The translations under genes and the position numbers were made by a program. Source: Clostridia bacterium (GTDB taxonomy: Bacteria; Bacillota; Clostridia; Christensenellales; Aristaeellaceae). Taken from it: DNA of 64,000 nt. The notes under the pieces were generated by a model, which was not told the origin of the DNA, did not search any database, and saw only the letters and a program-made list of their open reading frames with translations. Every line of letters starts with the position of its first letter. Position 1 is the stretch's first letter. The stretch spans positions 1 through 64,000 of the forward strand of contig JAFXUZ010000028.1 in assembly GCA_017524725.1 (NCBI GenBank), written 5' to 3'. Below, in pieces: positions 25,011-33,612 of the stretch.

Positions 25011-26372
25011 TCACCTGTCCACGATCCGCCTGCTCGTGCGCCAGCGCCCCCTGATATAGTAGACGGAAAGCGCCGTGCTGGTCAGGGTCCAGGAGGCTAC
25101 ATAGGACAGGCACAGGGATAAAAGTGTGCCGAAATGGGCGAATATGGTCAGGATCCAGATGACGCGGAAAAGACAGATGCCGATGCCGATGATGATCACA
25201 GGCCTGACCGCGTCCCCGACGCCCCTGAGGACAGCGGAAAGGACCTCCACCAGCACCCATGTGAAATAGTAGGGCACGAAATAGGACATGATGGTATAGG
25301 TGGTCTCGACGACGGCCTCGTCCCCGGTGAGCACATGCAGCAGGGGAATGGCAGTCACCATGATGCCGACGCTAAGCAATCCCGTGAACAGGAACGCGAT
25401 GATAAGCCCCTGCCTGACGCACTGCTTCATGCGGTCGGTCTTCCCGGCGCCCTGGTTCTGGGCGATGAAGCCGGTGATGGCCGCGCCCAGGGCATTGCTG
25501 ACCGCCCAGAAGATACCGTCTGTTTTGGAGGACATGGCCCAGGAAGCCACAACGACGGTGCCCAGCGAGTTGACAGCCACCTGTATGATCATATTTGAAA
25601 GGCTGTACATTGAGGACTGGAGCCCCGCGGGGATCCCCAGACGCAGCATGTTGCGAAGATAGACCCATCTGATGCGGAAGCAGGACCATTCCAGACCGTA
25701 TTCTGTTTTCGGCCCGGTCAGGCGGAGGGTGAGCAGGGCCATATTGACTGTCTGGGAAAGGACTGTGGCGATAGCGACGCCCGCAATGCCCCAGCCGAAG
25801 ACGATCACGAACAGCATATCCATTACGATGTTCGTAAGGCAGCCGACAACCATGTATAAAAACGGATGAAAACTGTCGCCTACGGCCCTCAGGATGCCGG
25901 ATTCCATGTTCAGGATCATCATGAAAGGAACGCCCGCAAAATAGATCCGCAGGTACAAAATGGCGCCTTGCATGGTTTCCGGGGGCGTGGAAAGCAGCCC
26001 GAGCATCCACGGGGAGGCGGCCAGGCCGAAAGCCGTGAGGGCCGCGCCAAACATGGCCATCACCGCCACGGCGTTGCCGACAGCCCGCTTCAGATCTTCC
26101 CTGCGGCCTGCGCCGTAGATCTGCCCGATGACCACGGAAGCCCCCGAGGTGACGGCGACAAAGAAGCCCACAAGCACGTTGATGATCTGGGCGGAGCTGC
26201 CTCCGACGGCTGCCAGGGCTTCGGTGCCGACAAAACGCCCGACGATCAGGCCGTCTACCGTGTTATACAATTGCTGGATGATGGTTCCCGCCGCGATGGG
26301 CAGGAAAAAGACGAGGAGTTTTTTCCAGACCGTGCCTTCGGTCAGGTCGTTAGCCGCGTGCTGTCTGATCAT
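25011..26372 (-). CDS. MATE-family efflux transporter
   Basis: 453-residue membrane protein with about twelve helices in two similar halves. The N-terminus reads DLTEGTVWKKLLVFFLPIAAGTIIQQLYNTVDGLIVGRFVG, the standard opening of DinF/NorM-like MATE proteins in Clostridia, with the conserved GG in LAAVGGSSAQIINVLVGFF. The second half begins LRLGIPAGLQSSMYSLSNMIIQ. It exchanges drugs or metabolites for Na+ or H+. The ATG at 26372 lies inside the end of the upstream kinase-like gene (23-base overlap), so translation is coupled. No clear ribosome site is seen, which fits coupling. Confidence 0.92.
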   Translation of the reverse strand: MIRQHAANDLTEGTVWKKLLVFFLPIAAGTIIQQLYNTVDGLIVGRFVGTEALAAVGGSSAQIINVLVGFFVAVTSGASVVIGQIYGAGRREDLKRAVGNAVAVMAMFGAALTAFGLAASPWMLGLLSTPPETMQGAILYLRIYFAGVPFMMILNMESGILRAVGDSFHPFLYMVVGCLTNIVMDMLFVIVFGWGIAGVAIATVLSQTVNMALLTLRLTGPKTEYGLEWSCFRIRWVYLRNMLRLGIPAGLQSSMYSLSNMIIQVAVNSLGTVVVASWAMSSKTDGIFWAVSNALGAAITGFIAQNQGAGKTDRMKQCVRQGLIIAFLFTGLLSVGIMVTAIPLLHVLTGDEAVVETTYTIMSYFVPYYFTWVLVEVLSAVLRGVGDAVRPVIIIGIGICLFRVIWILTIFAHFGTLLSLCLSYVASWTLTSTALSVYYIRGRWRTSRRIVDR

Positions 26373-26994
26373 CGTTTTTAAACCAGTGGGCGGAGTAGCC
26401 CGCCACCGCCTCCGCAAGGTTCCGTATATTTTTGTCCGATGTGTTCACGATCAGGTCGAAAGCGCTGAAGTCCGCGGCGTGTTTGCCGGTCAGCACTTCC
26501 CTCGTGCGCATCCTGTCCCTGTCGATCCGGCGGATATTCCGAAGGATCTCCTTTTCGCCAAGGCGCTCCGCCGCTTCCTTTTTGGCTTCGTGGGCCAGAC
26601 AGCGTTCCAGGCGGGAAGCGATATCGGCGCAGACGAAGACTCGGAAGGGATTCAGGTCGTGCAGGATCACGTCGGCGTCGCGGCCGACGATGACGCAGTC
26701 GTTCCCGGCCTGCGCGATCTCCAGGATGATCTCGCGCTGTCCCGCCAGAAGACTGCCGGAATGAAAGGACGGGGCAAGGGAACGCTGGAAGCTGTTCCGG
26801 TAAGTCAGCTGGTAATTGTGCCAGCCGTGGGTGGAAAGGGTACGGCGGACGTATTCCGGGTCAAGGCCCTGTTCATCGGCCAGGGCGGCAATGATCTCCC
26901 GGTCATAGTAATCCCAGTTCAGGATGCCGGCAAGGCGCTTGCCCAGTTCCCGGCCCCCGCTGCCGAACTGGCGCGAGACGGTAATGATCCTCAT
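26350..26994 (-). CDS. cytidylate kinase-like family protein
   Basis: 214 residues. The P-loop is atypical for true CMP kinases but normal for this family: MRIITVSRQFGSGGRELGKRLA. CVIVGRDADVIL and VFVCADIASRLERCL follow, then an Arg-rich lid (NIRRIDRDRMRTREVLTG). These proteins probably phosphorylate a nucleotide or related small molecule; the substrate has not been established for most of them. Start ATG 26994 behind AGAGGAAA. It overlaps the MATE gene by 23 bases and shares its promoter at 27039-27067, suggesting a linked job. Confidence 0.8.
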   Translation of the reverse strand: MRIITVSRQFGSGGRELGKRLAGILNWDYYDREIIAALADEQGLDPEYVRRTLSTHGWHNYQLTYRNSFQRSLAPSFHSGSLLAGQREIILEIAQAGNDCVIVGRDADVILHDLNPFRVFVCADIASRLERCLAHEAKKEAAERLGEKEILRNIRRIDRDRMRTREVLTGKHAADFSAFDLIVNTSDKNIRNLAEAVAGYSAHWFKNDDQTARG

Positions 26995-27038
26995 GATGGT
27001 TTCCTCTCTGCCCGGCCCGGTCTTATGAGGCGGGGGCT

Positions 27039-27067
27039 GGATAATCATATAGCATATACAGTAAAAA
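27039..27067 (-). promoter_or_regulatory. promoter of the kinase-like/MATE pair
   Basis: Minus strand TTGTTT followed after 17 bases by TATGAT, in the gap divergent to the GH28 gene. Confidence 0.6.
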
Positions 27068-27079
27068 AACAAGGACCGG

Positions 27080-27085
27080 TATAAT
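27080..27085 (+). promoter_or_regulatory. -10 box of the GH28 gene
   Basis: Perfect TATAAT; no convincing -35 at 17 bases, which may mean an activator is needed. Confidence 0.5.
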
Positions 27086-27110
27086 ATTATATGAAACGAC
27101 GGAGGTTGAC

Positions 27111-28334
27111 ATGAAAAAGACTTTGGACTGTTTTCCTGACGGCACCCCGATGTCCGACTGGTTCTCAGACAAGCGGACCCCGGATATTACGGACCTGGGC
27201 AGGCAGTATTACATCACCGATGCGGGCGCGGTTTGCGACGGCACGCCGCAGACGGATATCATCCAGGGCCTGATCGACCGGGCGGCGGGGGAAGGCGGAG
27301 GCGTGATCGTGGTGCCGTCCGGCACCTTCGTGACCGGAGCGCTTTTTTTCCGTCCGGGGGTGGACCTGTATATCGAAGAGGGAGGCTGCCTTATGGGCAG
27401 CGACGACATCAGCGATTATCCGCCGATGAAAACGCGCATCGAGGGGGAGACGTGCGCTTATTTTCCCGCCCTCATCAACGCGGACCGATGCGACGGCTTT
27501 ACTGCCTGCGGGAAAGGGACCATTGACGGCAACGGCCTCAGGTCCTGGAAGGCTTTCTGGCTGAGGCGGAAATGGAACCCTTCGTGCACCAACAAGGATG
27601 AGCAGCGGGCAAGGCTTATATACATATCCGAAAGCGAAAACGTGACAGTTTCCGGACTCCGCCTTCAAAATTCTCAGTTCTGGACCTGCCATTTTTACCG
27701 CTGCAGATTCGTAAGGGTCACGGGCTGTTCCATATTTTCACCCTTTGAGCCGGTGAAAGCGCCAAGCACCGACGCCATCGACCTGGACGTATGCAGCGAC
27801 GTGGTGATCAGGGACTGCGACATGCACGTCAATGACGACGCGGTGGCCCTGAAGGGCGGCAAGGGCCTGAATGCGGACCTCCTGCCTGAAAACGGTCCCA
27901 ATGAGCGCATCCTGGTGGAGGACTGCCGTTACGGCTTTTGCCACGGCTGCCTGACCCTGGGATCCGAAGCGGTGGGCGTAAGGAACGTGATCCTCCGCAG
28001 GATCAGGGTGGATTCGGGGTATCACATGCTGTGGCTGAAAATGAGGCCGGATACGCCGCAGAAATACGAATATATCCTGTGCGAGGATATTTCGGGCCGG
28101 GTGGAGAATGCGTTCTGTCTCCTGCCGTGGACGCAGTTCTGTGACCTGAGGGGCGGAAAACCGGCCATGTCCTATGCGTCCCATATCAGGGTCCAAAGGT
28201 GCCGGCTGGAATGCGGTACATGCTATGAAACACGGCGCAGCGACGGGGAGTACCGGCTTGAAGATATCTTTTTTGACGAATCGTTCATTTCCGCCGGGCA
28301 GCGCGGGGAACCTTTCTGGGAGGACAGTATGTAA
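27111..28334 (+). CDS. GH28-family glycoside hydrolase (polygalacturonase-like), cytosolic
   Basis: 407-residue right-handed beta-helix enzyme. The GH28 catalytic set is present: STDAIDLD, then HVNDDAVALKGG, then HGCLTLGSEAVG with the His. The N-terminus has PQTDIIQGLIDRAAGEGGGVIVVPSGTF, the usual lead-in to the helix. There is no signal peptide, so it would act on imported oligogalacturonides or rhamnogalacturonan fragments in the cytosol. Start ATG 27111 behind CGGAGG. Near the downstream Mgl-type importer but with separate promoters, so functional linkage is only suggested. Confidence 0.9.
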   Translation: MKKTLDCFPDGTPMSDWFSDKRTPDITDLGRQYYITDAGAVCDGTPQTDIIQGLIDRAAGEGGGVIVVPSGTFVTGALFFRPGVDLYIEEGGCLMGSDDISDYPPMKTRIEGETCAYFPALINADRCDGFTACGKGTIDGNGLRSWKAFWLRRKWNPSCTNKDEQRARLIYISESENVTVSGLRLQNSQFWTCHFYRCRFVRVTGCSIFSPFEPVKAPSTDAIDLDVCSDVVIRDCDMHVNDDAVALKGGKGLNADLLPENGPNERILVEDCRYGFCHGCLTLGSEAVGVRNVILRRIRVDSGYHMLWLKMRPDTPQKYEYILCEDISGRVENAFCLLPWTQFCDLRGGKPAMSYASHIRVQRCRLECGTCYETRRSDGEYRLEDIFFDESFISAGQRGEPFWEDSM

Positions 28335-28425
28335 ATATGCGTTCGCGCCCTCCCTGCCAGCGCGGACCGTATCCGATCCGGGGAAGCCCCGGGCATTCCA
28401 CCAAAGTCCCCGCGGCGGATGTGCG

Positions 28426-28468
28426 GAATGATCATTCTGTTGACAAATCGGCCGGATTATGCAATAAT
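28426..28468 (+). promoter_or_regulatory. importer operon promoter with upstream palindrome
   Basis: A perfect 12 bp palindrome GAATGATCATTC (28426-28437) touches TTGACA (28440-28445); AATAAT (28463-28468) follows after 17 bases. The palindrome is a candidate regulator site. Confidence 0.7.
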
Positions 28469-28563
28469 CATTTCATCTGCTGCGGTCATATTTGCCGCCG
28501 GGCATTTTATTCCGTTACCAAAAGGCCGGAGTGCCATCAATATTTTTTTAAGGAGGGACCCCT

Positions 28564-29610
28564 ATGAAGAAACTGGTATCCATCGTACTCGCTCTTCTGC
28601 TGACCCTGTCCTGTGTCGCCGCCCTTGCCGAGGCAAAGACGGAATACAACATCCACGTGCTCGTGTGGAAGTTTGACGACACCTACGGCTCCACCGTGCG
28701 CCAGGGCATGATGAAATGGAAAGCGATCATCGAGGAAGAACTGGGCGTCACCATCAACCTGACCATGGACGACGCGCAGGACGACATGGCAAAGCAGGTC
28801 GAGCAGGCCGACCAGGTCATCGGCAAGAAGCCCGACTTCATCATCATCAACCTTGCCGAGCCCGCCGGCGGCCAGATCCTGGTGGACAAGTTCACCGCGG
28901 CCGGCATCCCCTTCCTGTTCTACAACATCCCGCCGTCTGAGGAGACCTATGACGCAGTCGTCAAGGAGTCCGGCGCGTTCTTCGTCGGCACCCTGCCCCG
29001 TGAAGCCGGCGATATGCAGGGCGAGATCCTGGCGGACATGTGGGCTGCCGATCCTGCCGCCCTGGACATCAGCGGCGACGGCACCATCCAGTTCGTGGAG
29101 TTCAAGGGCGTTGCCAACAACCCCGAAGCCATTGCCCGCACCCAGTATTCCGAAGAGACCGCCGTTGAGCTCGGCGTTCCGCTGCAGATGGTGACCGACG
29201 TCATCGTGGCTGACTGGGATACCGGCAAGGCCAACGATTTCATGCTCTCCACCTGGCAGGCCCATCCCGAGATCGAACTGGTTTTCGCAAACAACGACGA
29301 CATGGCCCTGGGCGTCATCGCCGCGCTGAACCAGTCCGGTTACAACACCGGCGCTGAAGGCGGAAAGTCCATCGCCGTTATCGGCGTGGACGCCACCGAC
29401 GCCGCCATCGAAGCCATCAAGGCCGGCAAGATGACCGCTACCGTCAAGCAGGACGGCGATGCCATGGGCGAAGCCAACATCCGCTTTGCGATGAACTACC
29501 TGATGAACGGCACCTGGATCGAAGGCCTGGAGGATATGTATACCCTGAACGTTGACGGCTGCTCCGTTTATATCCCCTACGCGAAGATCACTGCCGAAAG
29601 CATCAAATAA
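28564..29610 (+). CDS. galactose/ribose-type ABC transporter substrate-binding protein (MglB-like)
   Basis: 348-residue secreted periplasmic-binding-protein type I. Signal peptide MKKLVSIVLALLLTLSCVAALA contains a Cys in LTLSC, so lipid attachment there is possible. The mature part has the fold markers: DDAQDDMAKQVEQADQVIGKKPDFIIINLAEP, then NNDDMALGVIAALNQSGY and AVIGVDATDAAIEAIKAGKMTATVKQDGDAMG, close to the galactose-binding MglB class, and several Asp residues for Ca2+ or sugar binding. Exact sugar is uncertain (galactose, glucose or methylgalactoside are typical). First gene of the importer operon, after its own strong promoter. Confidence 0.9.
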   Translation: MKKLVSIVLALLLTLSCVAALAEAKTEYNIHVLVWKFDDTYGSTVRQGMMKWKAIIEEELGVTINLTMDDAQDDMAKQVEQADQVIGKKPDFIIINLAEPAGGQILVDKFTAAGIPFLFYNIPPSEETYDAVVKESGAFFVGTLPREAGDMQGEILADMWAADPAALDISGDGTIQFVEFKGVANNPEAIARTQYSEETAVELGVPLQMVTDVIVADWDTGKANDFMLSTWQAHPEIELVFANNDDMALGVIAALNQSGYNTGAEGGKSIAVIGVDATDAAIEAIKAGKMTATVKQDGDAMGEANIRFAMNYLMNGTWIEGLEDMYTLNVDGCSVYIPYAKITAESIK

Positions 29611-29641
29611 TTTCGGGTGATTTCAGACTGAACCCGGAAAT

Positions 29642-29681
29642 CAGAACGGTTCCGGCGGCCTCGGCTGCCGGAACTGTTTTG
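29642..29681 (+). terminator. hairpin between binding-protein and ATPase genes
   Basis: About 13-15 bp stem (29642-29656 / 29667-29681) with one wobble, its 3' arm ending in TGTTTTG. Likely a leaky terminator that raises SBP levels over the transporter. Confidence 0.65.
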
Positions 29682-29811
29682 AGGGTTTGTGACCGGATCT
29701 GCCGGACAGCGTGCAGCGTAAACCGGCAGCATTTGTGAGCGAGGCTCTCTGAACAGGAAAACAGCGCCGGGAAAGGCCTGTTTTATATGCGGAAAGCGGT
29801 GATGCGAAGAT

Positions 29812-31329
29812 ATGTCCGAAAATCAGTACCTGCTGGAAATGCTGGATATCGAAAAGCAGTTTCCCGGCGTCAAGGCGCTTGACCATGCAAAGCTGCAGCT
29901 GCGTGCAGGCACGGTCCATGCCCTGATGGGTGAGAACGGCGCCGGAAAATCCACCCTGATGAAATGCCTTTTCGGCATATATACCCGGGACGGCGGGACG
30001 GTTTCAATGAACGGAAAACCCGTGGCCTTTTCCAGTCCCAGAGACGCTTTGGACAACGGCGTCGCCATGGTGCACCAGGAACTCAACCAGGTGCTGCGCC
30101 GCAGCGTGATGGAAAACGTGTGGCTGGGCCGCTTTCCCACCAACAAGCTTGGGATCGTCGACAGCAAAAAGATGTATGACGAGACCAGGGAAGTGTTTGA
30201 AAAGCTGGAGATCGACGTGGACCCGAAGCAGATCATCGGTGAACTGTCGGTATCCAAACGGCAGATGGTCGAGATCGCCAAGGCGGTCTCCTACAACGCC
30301 CGTATCCTGGTGCTGGACGAACCCACCAGCAGCCTTACGGAGGACGAGGTCGAGCACCTGTTCCGCATCATGAACCGGCTGACGGCCGAAGGCGTCGGCA
30401 TTATCTACATCAGCCATAAGATGGACGAGATCCTGCGGATCTCCAATGATGTCACCATCATGCGGGACGGGCAGTGGATCGCGACAAAACCCGCTTCCGA
30501 ACTGACCAAGGCGGAGATCATCCGCCTGATGGTCGGCCGTGAAATGACCAACCAGTTCCCGCCGAAAAACAACCGGATCGGCGACGTTCTCCTGGATGTG
30601 CAGGAGCTTACCGGCATGTATGAACCCACTTGCCACAATGTCAGCTTCCAGCTGCACCGGGGTGAAGTCCTGGGCGTGGCCGGACTGGTGGGTTCCCGCC
30701 GTACGGAGCTGCTCAACACGCTGTTTGGCTATTTCACCAAGGGCAGCGGGAATGTGGTCATGTCGGGGAAAAAGATCGACAATTCGACCACCGACGAAGC
30801 CCGCAAAAACGGTTTTGCCCTGATCACGGAGGAAAGGCGCGCCACCGGCATCTTCGGCGAGAATACCATCCTTTTCAATTCCATTATCGCCAATGTGGAC
30901 GCCTATGGGAAGCCCCTTTTGAACAGCAAAAAGATGGACAAGGACACCGATTGGGTCATCGAATCCATCCGGGTCAAGACCCCGAGCAAAAAGACCCACA
31001 TCAAGAGCCTTTCGGGCGGGAACCAGCAGAAGGTGATCATTGGCCGGTGGCTCCTGACCCAGCCGGATGTGCTGCTGCTGGACGAGCCGACCCGCGGCAT
31101 CGACGTCGGCGCAAAATATGAGATCTATCAGCTGATCCTGAACCTTGCAGAGCAGGGCAAGGGCGTGATGATGGTATCTTCGGAAATGCCGGAACTGCTC
31201 GGCATCTGCGACCGGATCCTGGTAATGTCCAACGGCCGGGTGGCCGGCATCGTAGAGCGGGGCAAGGATTTCGGCGATATCCCCGGCGAACAGGAGACCA
31301 TCATGGCCCTGGCAGCCAAGTATGTGTGA
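29812..31329 (+). CDS. sugar ABC transporter ATPase, two-domain (MglA/RbsA-like)
   Basis: 505 residues with two fused nucleotide-binding domains. The first has Walker [11 protein letters not shown]-loop MVHQEL, a variant signature ([14 protein letters not shown]) and Walker [13 protein letters not shown]. The second has the degenerate Walker [10 protein letters not shown] (Arg replaces Lys), signature LSGGNQQKV and Walker [15 protein letters not shown], the expected asymmetry of this family. Start ATG 29812. Ends 14 bases before the permease gene. Confidence 0.93.
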   Translation: MSENQYLLEMLDIEKQFPGVKALDHAKLQLRAGTVHALMGENGAGKSTLMKCLFGIYTRDGGTVSMNGKPVAFSSPRDALDNGVAMVHQELNQVLRRSVMENVWLGRFPTNKLGIVDSKKMYDETREVFEKLEIDVDPKQIIGELSVSKRQMVEIAKAVSYNARILVLDEPTSSLTEDEVEHLFRIMNRLTAEGVGIIYISHKMDEILRISNDVTIMRDGQWIATKPASELTKAEIIRLMVGREMTNQFPPKNNRIGDVLLDVQELTGMYEPTCHNVSFQLHRGEVLGVAGLVGSRRTELLNTLFGYFTKGSGNVVMSGKKIDNSTTDEARKNGFALITEERRATGIFGENTILFNSIIANVDAYGKPLLNSKKMDKDTDWVIESIRVKTPSKKTHIKSLSGGNQQKVIIGRWLLTQPDVLLLDEPTRGIDVGAKYEIYQLILNLAEQGKGVMMVSSEMPELLGICDRILVMSNGRVAGIVERGKDFGDIPGEQETIMALAAKYV

Positions 31330-31343
31330 TGAGGTGAAGACGG

Positions 31344-33014
31344 ATGACTAAAAGAAGGATTACCAGCATCATCATGCTGGCTGTGCTCCTGGTCGGTATC
31401 GCGCTTGCCGCTTACGGCATGACCGGAAGGGGTATATATTCCAACGCGGCCAAAATGATGGGGTCCGATGAAAAATCGGCCATGATCTCTATCCAGGATC
31501 CTTCCAAGCTGAAGGAACTGGGAAAGATCGGAGATATCGGCGCGGAAAAGATCAAGTCTTTCCTGAAAGGGCTGGGCCAGGACAGCGCTGCCGTAGACAA
31601 AGCTGTGGACGAGCGGATGGCATATGAGACCGCCGCCGCAAACGCCAAAGACCGGGAGAAGTTTTTCGCCTACGCTCACAGCGTGGACGAGACGGTGACG
31701 CAGGAAAATTATAACGACCTCATCAAGGACCGTGCCCGCGCAGACGCCATGCGCCAGGATATGGCCATGGCCGAACTGGGCATGGACCAGGAGGCCTTCC
31801 AGCGGATCGCTGACAACGAGTCCCTGCTGGACCTGTTCAGGGATGCCGTTCCCAGGCTGCTCCAAAACGCCCATATGACCAACGCGGTGCAGTTCCAGTT
31901 TGTCGGCATCGTGCTGATCGTTGCGGCGCTGGCGTATTTCCTGATCCAGGCCATGGACATCAAGCCCAGGGCCAGGACCAGGGCCGTCAACCCGAAAACG
32001 GCCAAGGTGACCACATTCCTGCTCAATTACGCCCTGTTTATCATCCTGGGCCTGATCCTGGTGGTGGTCTCCATTATCAGGATCGACTTTTTGAGCATGA
32101 CGAACATCCTAAACATCCTGCAGAACGCATCCACAAAGGGCATCCTGGCCCTGGGCTGCGCGGGCCTGATCGTGCTTGCCGGTACAGACCTTTCCATCGG
32201 CCGCGTACTTGGCATCTCTGCAGCGGTGACCGCTTCCCTGGTGCAGTCGGTCACCTATACCAGCAGGATGTATCCCACGATGGTCTCGTCCCTGGGCGCT
32301 TTCGGGCTGCTGATCCCGCTGTTCGCCTCCATTGCGGTGGCTGTTGCGTTCAGCATGATCAACGGTTTCGGCGTGGCCAAACTGCACCTGCACGCCTTTA
32401 TCGTCACCCTGGGTACCCAGCTGATCGCTTACGGCGCCAACTGCCTCTACATCGAATCCCAGCCCTCCGGAACGGCCCAGGCCCTTTCCACGCTGGACCA
32501 GACGTTCCTTGACATCTCCGCCGGCGGTATCATGCTAGGCGAACTCCGCGTACCGGTGGTGGTCATCTATTTCATTGTGCTGGCGGCGATCGTGTGGGTG
32601 ATCTGGAACAAGACCAAACTCGGCAAGAATATGTTCGCCGTGGGCGGCAATACCGAGGCGGCTGCCGTTTCCGGCGTCAACGTGGCCAAGACCATCATGC
32701 TGGTCTACCTGATGGCCGGCGTGCTTTACGGCATCGCGGCCTTCCTGGAAGCCGGGCGCATCACGGCTGTCGGCGCAAATACGGGCCTGAACTATGAAAC
32801 TGACGCCATCAGCGCCGTTGTCGTCGGCGGTGTCAGTTTCTCCGGCGGCGTCGGCACCATCCAGGGTGTCGTCATCGGTGCGGTCATCATGCAGGCTATC
32901 GTATACGCGCTCCAGTTCCTGGGTGTTAACCCGTACATCCAGTACATCATCCGCGGCCTGATCATTATCCTGGCCGTCTCCATCGACGTGCGCAAGTACA
33001 TCGTCAAGAAGTGA
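31344..33014 (+). CDS. sugar ABC transporter permease (MglC-like) with large N-terminal insertion
   Basis: 556 residues, against about 340 for Escherichia coli MglC. After the first helix (ITSIIMLAVLLVGIALAAYGM) comes a soluble charged region of about 140 residues (roughly 36-180, with SIQDPSKLKELGKIGDIGAE and helical repeats), then a second helix and the normal permease core: IRIDFLSMTNILNILQNASTKGILALGCAGLIVLAGTDLSIGRVLG and later NMFAVGGNTEAAAVSGVN, VGGVSFSGGVGTIQG. The insertion should lie outside the membrane, where it could contact the binding protein. Start ATG 31344 shortly after GAGGTGAAG. Confidence 0.9.
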   Translation: MTKRRITSIIMLAVLLVGIALAAYGMTGRGIYSNAAKMMGSDEKSAMISIQDPSKLKELGKIGDIGAEKIKSFLKGLGQDSAAVDKAVDERMAYETAAANAKDREKFFAYAHSVDETVTQENYNDLIKDRARADAMRQDMAMAELGMDQEAFQRIADNESLLDLFRDAVPRLLQNAHMTNAVQFQFVGIVLIVAALAYFLIQAMDIKPRARTRAVNPKTAKVTTFLLNYALFIILGLILVVVSIIRIDFLSMTNILNILQNASTKGILALGCAGLIVLAGTDLSIGRVLGISAAVTASLVQSVTYTSRMYPTMVSSLGAFGLLIPLFASIAVAVAFSMINGFGVAKLHLHAFIVTLGTQLIAYGANCLYIESQPSGTAQALSTLDQTFLDISAGGIMLGELRVPVVVIYFIVLAAIVWVIWNKTKLGKNMFAVGGNTEAAAVSGVNVAKTIMLVYLMAGVLYGIAAFLEAGRITAVGANTGLNYETDAISAVVVGGVSFSGGVGTIQGVVIGAVIMQAIVYALQFLGVNPYIQYIIRGLIIILAVSIDVRKYIVKK

Positions 33015-33250
33015 TCGATCGTATGAAGGAAAGAAACGACGGGCGGGATGCCCGGGCAGAAATGGAAGCCGCAAGGGCCTCCGCAGATAAGCGCTCGGGA
33101 AATGATAAACTGCCGAGGCGGTACAGGCTTTACGATAAGATCAAGGAGCATGTATCCCTCAGGACGATCGATACGGTGATCGTCGTGACATCTCTTCTGA
33201 TCATTGCCCTGCTGGTCTACGGTATCGTGACAGGACATCCGACACGTTAA
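33011..33250 (+). CDS. small membrane protein following the sugar importer
   Basis: 79 residues (71 if started at ATG 33023). A charged N-terminal half (MKERNDGRDARAEMEAARAS) leads to one C-terminal membrane segment, TIDTVIVVTSLLIIALLVYGIV. The GTG at 33011 overlaps the permease stop codon, so translation is coupled. No known domain. Probably an accessory or assembly protein of the importer, by position only. A hairpin at 33264-33293 follows. Confidence 0.65.
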   Translation: MIDRMKERNDGRDARAEMEAARASADKRSGNDKLPRRYRLYDKIKEHVSLRTIDTVIVVTSLLIIALLVYGIVTGHPTR

Positions 33251-33263
33251 AACGGATCATTTG

Positions 33264-33293
33264 GCCGCCTCCGGACTTATTTCCGGGGGCGGT
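33264..33293 (+). terminator. likely end of the importer operon
   Basis: GCCGCCTCCGG (33264-33274) pairs with CCGGGGGCGGT (33283-33293) with one wobble; the tail is ATTCGGCTT, so termination may be weak. Confidence 0.55.
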
Positions 33294-33612
33294 ATTCGGC
33301 TTAAGGCCAGTCCGGGTACCATTCGGACCGTTTTTTTGCGGATCGCCGGGAAAATGAGAAGACATTATTGTTTGACAGAAAAAATGGAAAGTCAACGGAT
33401 TCAAAGATTAACTTGATGATTGTGTGCCGATGTGGTATATAATAATCAGTCATGTTTAAGAAAACGGTGACACTGGCTGCCAATACTTTGCAGACCGGTT
33501 TCCGATCCGCAAATCACGATACCGGCGACGTTCGCAACATGAAAAAAGCAATGACCTTATTCTGCGCGTCCGGCATTCTGCCAGCAGAGCGATAAACGGG
33601 AGGTATGCCAAA
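33294..33612 (+). other. promoter and leader region of the STAS-kinase gene
   Basis: Contains TTGATG (33413-33418), a 19-base spacer and TATAAT (33438-33443). Beginning at 33452, about where transcription would start, is a 47-codon frame ending at 33595 (MFKKTVTLAANTLQ..., ending ILPAER). It has no ribosome site, is not in frame with the next gene and matches no family I know, so I do not call it a gene. Confidence 0.4.
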
